Part shown: positions 40,306 to 48,558 of the stretch, one piece after another
Position numbering within the stretch: position 1 is the stretch's first letter
Layout: every line of letters starts with the position of its first letter
Assembly (NCBI RefSeq): GCF_024055635.1
Contig: NZ_JAMXMB010000040.1
Coordinates: forward strand, 186,001 to 250,000
Reading direction: 5' to 3'
From: Microbacterium yannicii
Lineage (GTDB): Bacteria > Actinomycetota > Actinomycetes > Actinomycetales > Microbacteriaceae
DNA length: 64,000 nucleotides
Notes under the pieces: model-generated
What the model was told of the DNA's origin: nothing
Seen by the model: the letters and a program-made list of their open reading frames with translations, nothing else
The model's database searches: none
Made by a program: the position numbers and the translations under genes

Positions 40306-40858
40306 CGCGGGCGACGACGAGCCCGGCGACCAACCCGCCCAGCCCGCCCGCGGCCATGTCGCCGATCGTGTCCTGGTAGCTCACGAAGATGCTGGGGTCG
40401 ACGAAGGTCCTGCCGATCCACTCCGCCATCTCCCACACCGCACTCAGGGCGAGGCCCAGGCTCGTGACGAGGACGATCGGGGTCGCCCGCCGGGTGCCGG
40501 CGGCGAGAGGAAGGGGTACGACCGCGAGCCTCGCCAGCAGGAGGTAGGCCATCGCAGCAAGGGCGCCGGTGCACGCGAAGTGCACGACGAGGTCCCAGGA
40601 CGGCACCGTCTCGTAGAGGTGCAGCACATTGCTCCACGCTGCGACGAGCACGGTGAGGCAGAAGACGACGTCGTACGCCGGGCGCGCCCCGACGAACCGG
40701 GGGACCACCAGCGCGAGCAGTGACAGCGCCAGGATGCCCGCATCCGACGGCGCCCACCAGATGAATGCCGCGACGACGCTGAGCGGACCGAGCAGTCGCA
40801 CGGCGTCGGCCGTCCACTCCGCGACGCCGTGCGGCGGCCGGAGGAACCGCGCCTTCAC
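40283..40858 (-). CDS. DUF2238-like (YjdF-type) membrane protein
   Basis: A 191-residue protein with five or six helices. Its conserved-looking blocks are YETVPSWDLVVHFACTGALAAMAYLL and FVSYQDTIGDMAAGGLGGLVAGL, as in the YjdF/DUF2238 group. Function unknown. GTG 40858 overlaps the stop of the preceding hydrolase in GTGA, so it is co-translated with it. Confidence 0.8.
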   Translation of the reverse strand: MKARFLRPPHGVAEWTADAVRLLGPLSVVAAFIWWAPSDAGILALSLLALVVPRFVGARPAYDVVFCLTVLVAAWSNVLHLYETVPSWDLVVHFACTGALAAMAYLLLARLAVVPLPLAAGTRRATPIVLVTSLGLALSAVWEMAEWIGRTFVDPSIFVSYQDTIGDMAAGGLGGLVAGLVVARVRLLERE

Positions 40859-41721
40859 GCGGCGGCCCGGCCGGCAGCGACGGTCACGACCGCCTGGACC
40901 GGCAGGTGGTCGGACGGCCACACCCCGCCGTGACGGAAGTCGTTGATCCCCGCGCTCGCCACCCGCACGTCCGGCGTGACGACGATCCAGTCGATGCGGG
41001 GCCGTGAAGGCTGCGGCGCCCGGTAGCCGGCGAACGTGCCGACGGATGCCGTCAGCCGGCGCGCCGCGGCGGTCCAGGCATCCTGCAGCCCGCCGTCATC
41101 GAGGAGCGCCCGCAGAGTCCGTGATCCCTCACCCGCGTTCAGATCGCCGGTGAGGATGCTCGGGCCGTGGCCGACCATCGCCCGGAGCGCATCGACCGAG
41201 CGCACGCGCGAGCGCGGCGAGAACGGGTCCAAGTGGGTGTTGACCACGGTGAATGCCGTCCCGGTGCGGCGGTCGCGGAAGCGGGCCGTCACCACGATGC
41301 GGGGGATGAGGTTGCCCCACGAGCGGGAGCCGGCTTCGCGCGGATGATCCGACAGCGCGGCCTGATCCCAGTCCACGAGTTCGAGCCGCTCGGCGTCGAA
41401 GAAGATCGGACAGCCCTCACCGCTGCCGCGCCGACCGTGCCCGCGCCCCACGAACCGGTAGGCAGCGCCGAGCGCGGCGCGCACGGCGTCGGCTTGGTCC
41501 GGCATCGCCTCCTGTAGGCCGACCACGGTCGGCTGCTCCTGCCGCAGCAGCGCTCGGACAGCGGGAGCACGGTGCCGCCAGGGATCCGCCCGCCTCCAGG
41601 TCACGCCGTTCAAGCGGCGCCGGATGTTGAGCGTCATGATGTGCAGCGCAGGCGGCTCCACCGGGCCGACGAGCGGAACGCTCGACCGCTCTCCGAGCAT
41701 CTCGTCCGGTCGCCGCAGCAT
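40855..41721 (-). CDS. endonuclease/exonuclease/phosphatase (EEP) family hydrolase
   Basis: A 288-residue protein with EEP motifs in order: MTLNIRR, GLQEAM, NTHLDPFSPRSR, TGDLNAG and the terminal SDHLPV with its catalytic His. These enzymes cleave phosphodiester or phosphomonoester bonds of nucleic acids, lipids or sugars; the substrate is unknown. ATG 41721 lies five bases from TACCGT (41727-41732, opposite strand), a leaderless pattern. It begins a two-gene unit with the YjdF-like gene. Confidence 0.9.
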   Translation of the reverse strand: MLRRPDEMLGERSSVPLVGPVEPPALHIMTLNIRRRLNGVTWRRADPWRHRAPAVRALLRQEQPTVVGLQEAMPDQADAVRAALGAAYRFVGRGHGRRGSGEGCPIFFDAERLELVDWDQAALSDHPREAGSRSWGNLIPRIVVTARFRDRRTGTAFTVVNTHLDPFSPRSRVRSVDALRAMVGHGPSILTGDLNAGEGSRTLRALLDDGGLQDAWTAAARRLTASVGTFAGYRAPQPSRPRIDWIVVTPDVRVASAGINDFRHGGVWPSDHLPVQAVVTVAAGRAAA

Positions 41722-41795
41722 CCCTCACGGTACCCAGAGGATGGTGTGCCGCGGCAAGGGCTTGCGCTGAGGCGGTGTCTGCGTGAAGCGGGCGC

Positions 41796-43298
41796 TCAGG
41801 CCGAGCCCAGCCCACCGCTCAGCCGCCCGTGGAACGACGCCGACGCATCGGTCATGCCCTCGAGCACCACGGTGGTGCCGCGCTGCTCGTATTTCGTGAC
41901 GATCGCGTCCAGCGCGGCGACCGTCGAGGCATCCCACACGTGCGTGCGGGACAGGTCGATGACGACGTGGGCAGGATCAGCGGCGTACTCGAACTGCGTG
42001 GTCAGGTCGTTGCTCGAGGCGAAGAACAGCTGGCCGTCCACCCGGTACCGGGCGGTGTCGCCCTCGACGGTGCGGCTCACGGTGGTGAAGTGGGCGACCC
42101 TGCGCGCGAACAGCACCATCGCGGTGAGCACGCCGAGCACCACGCCGATGGCGAGGTTGTGGGTCCAGACGGTTGCCACGACGGTGACGAGCATCACGAC
42201 GGTCTCACTGAGCGGCATCCGTCTCAATGTGGACGGCCGGACGCTGTGCCAGTCGAAGGTCGAGACCGACACCAGGATCATCACGGCCACGAGCGCCGCC
42301 ATCGGGATCAGCCCCACGATGTCGCCGAGCGCGACGACCAGGATCAGCACCCAGACGCCCGCCAGGAACGTCGAGATGCGGGTGCGGCCGCCCGAGGTCT
42401 TGACGTTGATCATCGTCTGGCCGATCATCGCGCAGCCGCCCGTGCCGCCGAAGAAGGCGGAGGCGATGTTGGCCACGCCGAGCCCCCACGCCTCGCGGGT
42501 CTTGCGCGAGCGGGTGTCGGTGATGTCGTCGACGAGCTTGGCTGTCATCAGCGATTCGAGCAGGCCGACCAGCGCTGCGGCGAACGCGTAGGGCGCGACG
42601 ATCTGCAGCGTCTCCCACGTCAGCGGCACGTTCGGGATGAGGAGCTCCGGAAGGCTGCGGGGCAGCTCTCCCTGGTCGGCGACGTTCGGCACCGCCGAGA
42701 GCCCGAACACGACGACCGCGGCGGTCAGCAGCACGATCGCGATGAGCGGCGCGGGGATCGCGCGCGTGATGCGCGGCCAGACGAACAGGATGCCGAGTCC
42801 CACCGCCACCAGCACATACACCGCCCACGGCACATCGATCAGCTGCGGTACCTGGGACAGGAAGATCAGGATGGCCAGGGCGTTCACGAATCCGACCATG
42901 ACGCTGCGCGGGATGAACCGCATGAGCCGTGCGACTCCCAGCACGGCGAAGAGCACTTGGATCACGCCGGCGAGAACGATCGTGACGATCAGGTAGTCCC
43001 CGCCGTATTCACGCGCGACCGGGGCGATGACGAGCGCGACCGCGCCCGCAGCGGCGGTGATCATCGCGGGGCGGCCGCCGGTGAACGCGATGACGACCGA
43101 GAGCACGAACGACGAGAAGAGCCCGACGCGGGGATCCACGCCGGCGACGACCGAGAACGCGATCGCCTCGGGGATGAGGGCGAGCGCCACGACCAGTCCG
43201 GCGAGCACCTCGCGCGTCAGCAGCCGCGGGCGCCGCAGCGCCTGCAGCGCCGTCGGCTCGATGCGGTAGCGATCAGCGGATTCCGCGACGGTGGACAC
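41796..43298 (-). CDS. SulP family anion transporter with STAS domain
   Basis: A 500-residue transporter with 10-12 helices followed by a STAS domain (about 390-490; VVIDLSRTHVWDASTVAALDAIV). SulP core motifs are ALIPEAIAFSVVAGVDPRVGLFSS, FTGGRPAMITAAAGAVALV and AFFGGTGGCAMIGQTMINV. It probably imports an anion such as bicarbonate, sulfate or a carboxylate; which one is not readable. GTG 43298 follows TAGAGT (43307-43312, opposite strand) by eight bases. The far longer frame upstream is antisense to the amylase-like gene and was rejected. Confidence 0.93.
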   Translation of the reverse strand: MSTVAESADRYRIEPTALQALRRPRLLTREVLAGLVVALALIPEAIAFSVVAGVDPRVGLFSSFVLSVVIAFTGGRPAMITAAAGAVALVIAPVAREYGGDYLIVTIVLAGVIQVLFAVLGVARLMRFIPRSVMVGFVNALAILIFLSQVPQLIDVPWAVYVLVAVGLGILFVWPRITRAIPAPLIAIVLLTAAVVVFGLSAVPNVADQGELPRSLPELLIPNVPLTWETLQIVAPYAFAAALVGLLESLMTAKLVDDITDTRSRKTREAWGLGVANIASAFFGGTGGCAMIGQTMINVKTSGGRTRISTFLAGVWVLILVVALGDIVGLIPMAALVAVMILVSVSTFDWHSVRPSTLRRMPLSETVVMLVTVVATVWTHNLAIGVVLGVLTAMVLFARRVAHFTTVSRTVEGDTARYRVDGQLFFASSNDLTTQFEYAADPAHVVIDLSRTHVWDASTVAALDAIVTKYEQRGTTVVLEGMTDASASFHGRLSGGLGSA

Positions 43299-43514
43299 GG
43301 GTGACGACTCTAGCCGCTGCCGGACGTGACTCCACGGCCGCCCGCCCTGCCCTGCAGCTCGTACCCCACAGCTCGTACCCAACAGTGGGGCGGATCTCAA
43401 GGGCCTGCCGGGGAGGCGAGGCGCCCGGCAGACTCGCGACATGGATTCCCTTCGCCTTCCTGCCCACCCGGATGCCGCGGCATGCGGCATCCTTCCCCAC
43501 CCGAAGGGGGAGCG

Positions 43515-45176
43515 ATGAAGATCACCGATACCAGCGACCTGTGGTGGAAGAGCGCGATCATCTACTGCCTGGACGTCGAGACCTACCTCGACTCGGATGG
43601 CGACGGGGTCGGCGACATGCAGGGCCTCGCACAGCGGATCGACTACCTCGCGCAGCTCGGCGTGACGTGCCTGTGGCTCATGCCGTTCTACCCGACGCCC
43701 GATCGCGATGACGGATACGACATCACGGACTTCTATGGGGTCGATCCGCGGCTCGGCAACCACGGAGAGTTCGTGGAGATGATCCGCACCGCCCACGACC
43801 GCGGGATGCGGGTGATCGTGGATCTGGTCGTCAACCACACGTCCGACCGGCATCCGTGGTTCCAGAAGGCGAGACGGAGCGTCAACTCGCCGTACCGGGA
43901 CTACTACATCTGGCGCGACGAGGCCCCGCCGAAGGGCCAGAAGAACCCGGTCTTCCCGGGTGAGGCCGACGGCGTGTGGTCCAAGGACGAGGCCTCCGGC
44001 CAGTGGTACCAGCACAGCTTCTACGAGCATCAGCCCGACCTGAACATCGCCAATCCCGCGGTGCGCGACGAGCTCGCCCGCGTGATCGGCTACTGGCTGC
44101 AGCTCGGCGTGTCGGGGTTCCGTGTCGACGCGGTGCCCTTCCTCCTCGAGATGCCTCCGGGGGCCCACATCGCGGATCCGCACGAACTGCTGCGCGACTT
44201 CCGCCGCTTCCTGCAGCGCCGCTCGAGCGAGGCCATCATGCTCGGCGAGGTGAATCTGCCGTACGAGCAGCAGGTCGCGTACTTCGGCGGCGGTGACGTG
44301 AGCGAGCTCTCGATGCAGTTCGACTTCGTGGGGATGCAGGCGTTCTACCTGTCGCTCGCACGCCAGGATCCCGCTCCGCTCGTCGCCGCGCTCACCTCTC
44401 GACCGGCACTTCCCGACGACGTGCAGTGGGCGAACTTCCTGCGCAACCACGACGAGCTGACCCTCGACAAGCTGACCGATGCCGAGCGCGAGGAGGTCTT
44501 CGAGGCGTTCGCGCCCGATGAGCGGCAGCGCGTGTTCGGCCGCGGCATCACGCGCCGGCTGCCCCCGATGCTCGGGGATCCGCGGCGCATCCGCATGGCC
44601 TACAGCCTCTTGTTCACGCTCCCCGGCACGCCGGTGCTGTTCTACGGCGAAGAGATCGGGATGGGGGAGAACATCGAGATCCCCGGGCGCAGCGCCGTGC
44701 GGACCCCCATGCAGTGGACCGCGGAGAAGAACGGCGGGTTCTCGCAGGCGACGCCGTCCCGGCTGATCGCACAGCCGCCGGGGGACGGCTACGCACCGCA
44801 GCACGTCAACGCGGCCGATCAGATCGAAGACCGCGGATCGCTGCTGCACTTCTTCCGTGATCTCATCTCCCGGTACCGCATCTCGCCGGAGCTCGGGTGG
44901 GGCACGTTGGAGGTCCTCGAACAGCCCGTGGACCACCTCCTGGTGCATTCGCTCCGGGCGGATGTCGGCCGCATGGTCGCGATCCACAACTTCGCCGATG
45001 TGCCGGCCACCACGAGCTTCTCGCTGAAGGACGAGCCCGACGGCACCCGCCTCGTCGACCTGCTGGGCGCGGAGCGCATCCCTCTCGACGAGCGGGGACG
45101 GGTGGAGCTCGAGGTGCCCGCCTACGGCTACCGCTGGCTGCGGGTGTCGCGTCCCGATGACGGTCGCGTGTCGTAG
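43515..45176 (+). CDS. GH13 trehalose synthase-like alpha-amylase
   Basis: A 553-residue glycoside hydrolase family 13 enzyme with an (alpha/beta)8 barrel. The nucleophile D205 is in GFRVDAV, the acid/base E245 in GEVNLP and the third carboxylate D313 in RNHDEL. Its closest pattern is trehalose synthase (maltose-to-trehalose isomerase) or a maltose glucosyltransferase, with a C-terminal beta-domain. It lacks a signal peptide, so it is cytosolic. ATG 43515 follows a GGGGGAG site. The last 49 bases overlap the convergent GT2 gene. Confidence 0.92.
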   Translation: MKITDTSDLWWKSAIIYCLDVETYLDSDGDGVGDMQGLAQRIDYLAQLGVTCLWLMPFYPTPDRDDGYDITDFYGVDPRLGNHGEFVEMIRTAHDRGMRVIVDLVVNHTSDRHPWFQKARRSVNSPYRDYYIWRDEAPPKGQKNPVFPGEADGVWSKDEASGQWYQHSFYEHQPDLNIANPAVRDELARVIGYWLQLGVSGFRVDAVPFLLEMPPGAHIADPHELLRDFRRFLQRRSSEAIMLGEVNLPYEQQVAYFGGGDVSELSMQFDFVGMQAFYLSLARQDPAPLVAALTSRPALPDDVQWANFLRNHDELTLDKLTDAEREEVFEAFAPDERQRVFGRGITRRLPPMLGDPRRIRMAYSLLFTLPGTPVLFYGEEIGMGENIEIPGRSAVRTPMQWTAEKNGGFSQATPSRLIAQPPGDGYAPQHVNAADQIEDRGSLLHFFRDLISRYRISPELGWGTLEVLEQPVDHLLVHSLRADVGRMVAIHNFADVPATTSFSLKDEPDGTRLVDLLGAERIPLDERGRVELEVPAYGYRWLRVSRPDDGRVS

Positions 45177-45973
45177 CCACGGCTCCTCTCGGCGAGGGGC
45201 GTCGCGCTCACGAGGCCCCGCATCGGGCGCGCCGCCAGCACCCGACGCAGCGCACGGCGCGTCCAGCGGACCGGCGGGAAGTCGCGAGGAAGGTGCACGA
45301 GCACCGTGCGAAGACCGCGAGCGGCGCGACGGCCGAACGCCTGGCCGGGCGCGAACGGTCGCATCGACATCCCCATCCGCGCGGCCGGCAGCCAGCGGAT
45401 GCTGCCGCGTTCGCCGAGGTGGAACGAGAGGTCCATATCATCGTGCAGTTCGGCATCGCGATGAACGGACGAGCGGATGCCGAGCCAGGCCTCGCGCCGC
45501 AGGCCCAGGTTGGACCCGAACAGCGGGAGGTGCCCGAGCGTCGCGATCATGACGACGGCGTACGCGCCCAGATAGAGCGTCGCAAGCGGCGCACGCCACG
45601 CCGGCGGGCCGTCGATGAACCGGGCACCTCCGGTGAACGCCGCGACGTCGGGGCGGGCGGCGAACGCCTCCGCCATGGCGCGGGACCACGACGGCTCGGG
45701 CACGCAGTCCGCGTCGAGCCGCAGGATGATGTCCCCTTCCGCAGCGTCGTACCCGGCGGCGCTCGCCGCCGGGATGCCCGGGGTCTCACAGCGGACCAGG
45801 CGGGCGCCGAACGCGCGCGCGACGCGGGCCGAGGCATCCGTCGATCCGTTGTCGACGACGACGATCTCGTCCGCGGCCCGCGTCTGCTGGGCGAGGGCGT
45901 GCAGGCAGCGCGCGAGTTCGGTGTCGTCGTCCTTCACGGGGATCACCACCGAGATCCGCAGGGTGTCGGGCAT
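45128..45973 (-). CDS. family 2 glycosyltransferase
   Basis: A 281-residue GT-A enzyme: SVVIPVKDDDTELARCLHALAQQ, VVVDNGSTDAS, and the metal-binding DxD in ILRLDADCVPEP. A hydrophobic stretch near residue 130-155 (ATLYLGAYAVVMIATLGHLPLFG) suggests membrane contact. Acceptor is unknown; such enzymes make cell-surface glycans. A sigma-type promoter candidate lies at 46075-46103. It overlaps the amylase-like gene by 49 bases at the 3' end. Confidence 0.92.
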   Translation of the reverse strand: MPDTLRISVVIPVKDDDTELARCLHALAQQTRAADEIVVVDNGSTDASARVARAFGARLVRCETPGIPAASAAGYDAAEGDIILRLDADCVPEPSWSRAMAEAFAARPDVAAFTGGARFIDGPPAWRAPLATLYLGAYAVVMIATLGHLPLFGSNLGLRREAWLGIRSSVHRDAELHDDMDLSFHLGERGSIRWLPAARMGMSMRPFAPGQAFGRRAARGLRTVLVHLPRDFPPVRWTRRALRRVLAARPMRGLVSATPLAERSRGYDTRPSSGRDTRSQR

Positions 45974-46074
45974 GCTCAGATTCCACCGGTGCCGGCGCCG
46001 GGGGAGAAGGGTCTTGACTCCCGCGGCGCCGATCAGCTGTGATGTGCGCCTGGCCGACGGAGCGCGACCTGCAC

Positions 46075-46103
46075 GGTTAACAGGTCGGTACCCGCCGTGT
46101 CAA
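46075..46103 (-). promoter_or_regulatory. sigma-factor promoter candidate for the GT2 gene
   Basis: On the minus strand TTGACA (46098-46103) is followed after 17 bases by TTAACC (46075-46080). This is a near-consensus housekeeping promoter directed towards the GT2 gene, whose ATG is about 100 bases downstream. Confidence 0.55.
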
Positions 46104-46137
46104 TGGCCACCCTCCGATCCATCCTCATGCCTAGGCT

Positions 46138-46260
46138 GGCAGAGCAATACAAAGCAGTGCCGTGCGAAGCGGTCGAGTATCGGCGTTCGGGTCGCCGTGC
46201 TGACTCCCGTGAACGTGCTGATGGTCCCGGTGGGAGGGCTACCCACCGGGACCATCGCTG
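46138..46260 (+). ncRNA. putative small RNA with terminator hairpin
   Basis: Candidate transcript starting near 46143 after TAGGCT (46132-46137), containing hairpin 46181-46197 and ending at the perfect-stem hairpin 46220-46256. It is intergenic and lacks a convincing reading frame. It does not match the tRNA pattern (no acceptor pairing; T-loop A58 is missing) or the SRP or 6S RNA motifs that I know. This is inference from structure only. Confidence 0.3.
46220..46256 (+). terminator. orphan strong hairpin between divergent genes
   Basis: Perfect 15-base arms GATGGTCCCGGTGGG (46220-46234) and CCCACCGGGACCATC (46242-46256) enclose a seven-base loop. It lies upstream of both flanking genes, so neither of them needs a terminator here. 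Confidence 0.65.
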
Positions 46261-46317
46261 CGTCCAGAGGTCGTCGCCGGCCGTGCCGCGGCATCCGCAC
46301 CGCATTATCCTGGCGAG

Positions 46318-46662
46318 GTGCACCGGATCTTCACGACGAGCTTCGCCTCGGTCTATCCGCTCTACGTGACCAAGGTCGAGCGGAAGGGCCGCACGCAGCA
46401 GGAGCTCGATGAGGTCATCGAGTGGCTCACCGGCTTCGACGACGCCCAGCTGCAGCAGCACATCGACGAGCACACGACGTTCGAGGACTTCTTCGCCGAC
46501 GCCGACCTGAATCCGAACGCCTCGCTGATCACCGGCGTGGTGTGCGGCATGCGCGTCGAGCAGATCGAGGATCCGCTGATGCAGAAGGTCCGCTACCTCG
46601 ACAAGCTCGTCGACGAGCTGGCTCGCGGCAAGGCGATGACGAAGATCCTCCGCAGCGCCTGA
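46318..46662 (+). CDS. DUF2200 domain protein
   Basis: A 114-residue protein matching DUF2200: FTTSFASVYPLYVTKVERKGRTQQELDEVIEWLTGF near the start, then MRVEQIEDPLMQKVRYLDKLVDELARGK. It is small, soluble and of unknown role. GTG 46318 follows TATCCT (46306-46311) by six bases, a leaderless start. Confidence 0.92.
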   Translation: MHRIFTTSFASVYPLYVTKVERKGRTQQELDEVIEWLTGFDDAQLQQHIDEHTTFEDFFADADLNPNASLITGVVCGMRVEQIEDPLMQKVRYLDKLVDELARGKAMTKILRSA

Positions 46663-46723
46663 TCGCGCCGGTTGCCCCGCCCCGCCCTGCTACGTTCGGA
46701 TCGGGTCGACCGAGGAGAGCAGC

Positions 46724-47275
46724 ATGGAGCGCAGCAGCTGGGTGCTGGTGGATGGCGAGAACATCGACGCCACCCTCGGCGGATCGATTCTGGGCAGGAG
46801 GCCGCTTCCCGAGGAGCGACCTCGCTGGGACCGCCTGCTGACGTTCATCTCCGAGCGGTGGGGGCGTCCGGCCAAGGGCCTGTTCTTCCTGAACGCGAGC
46901 ACGCACCTGCCCATGCCGTTCGTCCAGGCGCTGCTCGCACTGGGATATCAGCCGGTTCCGCTCTCAGGGCCGGCGGACGAGAAGATCGTCGACATCGCCA
47001 TCCAGCGCACGCTCCAGGCGCTCGCCGAGCGCGACGACGATGTCGCACTCGTCAGTCACGACCGCGACTTCGCCGAGGATCTCGCGCGGCTCGCCACCGA
47101 TGGGCGCCGGGTGGGGGTCGTCGCGTTCCACGAGTTCCGCAGCACGGAGTTCACCGGCATCCCCGGCGTCGAGTTCTTCGACATCGAGTACGACGCCGCG
47201 GCGTTCGACGCCCCGCTGCCGCGGGTGCGCGTCATCCCGATCGAGCAGTTCGATCCGACCGACTTCCTGCGCTGA
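46724..47275 (+). CDS. NYN domain (PIN-like) putative ribonuclease
   Basis: A 183-residue protein with the NYN/LabA fold: SWVLVDGENIDATL at the start and VALVSHDRDFAEDLARLA in the middle. These Asp residues form the metal-binding site of PIN-like nucleases. A basic/acidic C-terminal extension ends in RVIPIEQFDPTDFLR. Substrate RNA is unknown. An ATG at 46724 follows a GAGGAG site. Confidence 0.87.
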   Translation: MERSSWVLVDGENIDATLGGSILGRRPLPEERPRWDRLLTFISERWGRPAKGLFFLNASTHLPMPFVQALLALGYQPVPLSGPADEKIVDIAIQRTLQALAERDDDVALVSHDRDFAEDLARLATDGRRVGVVAFHEFRSTEFTGIPGVEFFDIEYDAAAFDAPLPRVRVIPIEQFDPTDFLR

Positions 47276-47296
47276 CCCGCTGACGATTCGACAGCA

Positions 47297-47313
47297 GGCC
47301 GACCCGGTCGGCC
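47297..47313. terminator. weak hairpin between NYN and transglycosylase genes
   Basis: Seven-base arms GGCCGAC/GTCGGCC with a three-base loop between two convergent stops. It is a short stem, so a weak call. Confidence 0.35.
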
Positions 47314-47323
47314 GCCGGCCGGC

Positions 47324-48310
47324 TCAGTACCAGCCGGTCGACTGCGAGTGGCCCCACGCGCCGCACGGGGTGCCGTAGCGACCCGCGATGTAGCCCAGGC
47401 CCCACGCGATCTGCGTGGCGGGGTTGGTCTGCCAGTCGGCGCCGGCGCTGCTCATCTTGCTGCCGGGGAGCGCCTGCGGGATGCCGTAGGCACCGCTCGA
47501 GCGGTTGGAGGCCTGGTAGTTCCAGCCCGATTCCTTCTGCCACAGCGGCACGAGGCACGCGAACTGGTCGTCGCCCCAGCCGTAGCCGCCGAGCATGGCG
47601 CGCGCGGTGGCCTGCGCGTCCGCGGGGCTGGTGCCGCCCACAGCGCCGCCGGTGGCGTACACCGGGCGGGGAGCCGACGAACCCGAAGACGACGACGACG
47701 ATGACTTCTTCGCGGCGGCGGCTTCTTCCGCGGCCTTCGCGGCGGCGGCGGCCTCGGCCTCCTTGCGGGCCTTCTCCTCCGCCTCCTGCTGCGCCTTGAG
47801 CGCGACGGCGGCGTCGAGGCGGCCACGCAGGCCCTGCGTCTGCTCGCTGACCGACGCGGTGAGGGTCGTCACGGTGTCCGCGAAGTCCGTCGTGTACATC
47901 GCCGGCAGCGCCTGCGCGCGCTGGAGCTGCACGACGGCGGCCTCGAGGGCCGACGTGTCGACGGTGGTGTCGGGCGTGCCCACGTCGAGGCCGGACGCGG
48001 CGATGTCGGAGGCCACGGTGGCCGCGGCGGTGACGGCGGTACTCGCGTCGGTCACGGCCTGTTCGGCCGGGGAGGCCGCCGGCACTTCTTCGGCGGCGGT
48101 GGAAGACGACGTGACGTACGACGCCAGCGCGAAATCGGTGAGGGAAGCGGATGCCTCGGCCTGCGACGCGGGAGCCGCCGCGGTGAATCCGGCGGTGGCC
48201 AGCACGCCGATCGCGAGTGTCGCGGCCAGCAGCACCGGGCGGCGGCGGAGGCGACGTTCGGCGCGGCGGAGAGTGCGGCGGGCGGGCAGGAGAGACGTGT
48301 GGTTGCGCAT
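47324..48310 (-). CDS. secreted transglycosylase-like (SLT/Rpf-like) cell-wall protein
   Basis: A 328-residue exported protein. An Arg-rich start and one hydrophobic helix (about 25-47) make a signal peptide. A coiled region (about 100-190) follows, with a Glu/Ala/Lys helix (EAEEKARKEAEAAAAAKAAEEAAAAKK) and a Ser-rich linker. The C-terminal domain carries a lysozyme-like fold with WQKESGWNYQASN, whose Glu is the likely catalytic acid, and ends GAWGHSQSTGWY. Such proteins cleave peptidoglycan during growth. An MtrA-like box is located about 110 bases upstream. Confidence 0.88.
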   Translation of the reverse strand: MRNHTSLLPARRTLRRAERRLRRRPVLLAATLAIGVLATAGFTAAAPASQAEASASLTDFALASYVTSSSTAAEEVPAASPAEQAVTDASTAVTAAATVASDIAASGLDVGTPDTTVDTSALEAAVVQLQRAQALPAMYTTDFADTVTTLTASVSEQTQGLRGRLDAAVALKAQQEAEEKARKEAEAAAAAKAAEEAAAAKKSSSSSSSGSSAPRPVYATGGAVGGTSPADAQATARAMLGGYGWGDDQFACLVPLWQKESGWNYQASNRSSGAYGIPQALPGSKMSSAGADWQTNPATQIAWGLGYIAGRYGTPCGAWGHSQSTGWY

Positions 48311-48419
48311 GAAAGACCGGGTTCCGTATCAGCGAAATGCGCCATCGGGCGGCGCTTCGTACCCGTTCGGGCGGGCACAAGTCCCCGAGTCTCCCCGGCG
48401 TTTCTGGACGGTTCCGGTG

Positions 48420-48436
48420 CGTTACCTGAACGTTAC
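48420..48436 (-). promoter_or_regulatory. GTAACG direct repeats (MtrA-like box) upstream of the transglycosylase gene
   Basis: On the gene strand GTAACG-N5-GTAACG, an 11-bp period that matches one helical turn. Tandem GTAAC-type repeats are characteristic of the actinobacterial MtrA response regulator, which controls cell-wall hydrolases of this kind. The assignment is an analogy; there are 110 bases from the box to the ATG. Confidence 0.55.
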
Positions 48437-48558
48437 ATGTGAGCGGATTGTTCGAAAAGGCCAGATCAAGAGCCTGCATCGTGCGCGGAAGTCCGCCCTG
48501 CGCCGAGCTCCTGACTACGATCGGAAGACCCCTGCACCGCTTTCGAGGAGGCTCGCCC

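Larger units (their letters stand above)
45974..46317. other. 344-base divergent intergenic region
   Basis: Between GT2 (minus) and DUF2200 (plus) there is no gene that I can support. It holds a minus-strand promoter candidate (46075-46103), a TAGGCT hexamer at 46132-46137, a small hairpin CGGCG-TTCGGGT-CGCCG (46181-46197) and a strong hairpin (46220-46256). The last two are unexplained and suggest a small transcript. Confidence 0.7.

Noticed and set aside
43299..44987. 563-codon N-terminal extension of the SulP frame
   Set aside because: It lies antisense to the amylase-like gene, has no transporter homology, and ends at a well-supported GTG start with TAGAGT.
46132..46210. A tRNA gene in the 46-kb intergenic region
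   Set aside because: A T-arm-like hairpin CGGCG-TTCGGGT-CGCCG exists, but there is no acceptor-stem partner, the D-arm is absent and A58 is replaced by G.
48311..48430. c-di-AMP riboswitch before the transglycosylase gene
   Set aside because: Rpf-type genes in actinobacteria often have ydaO-type riboswitches, but I could not find the conserved GGGGA/CGCUnAAUCCU cores in this leader.
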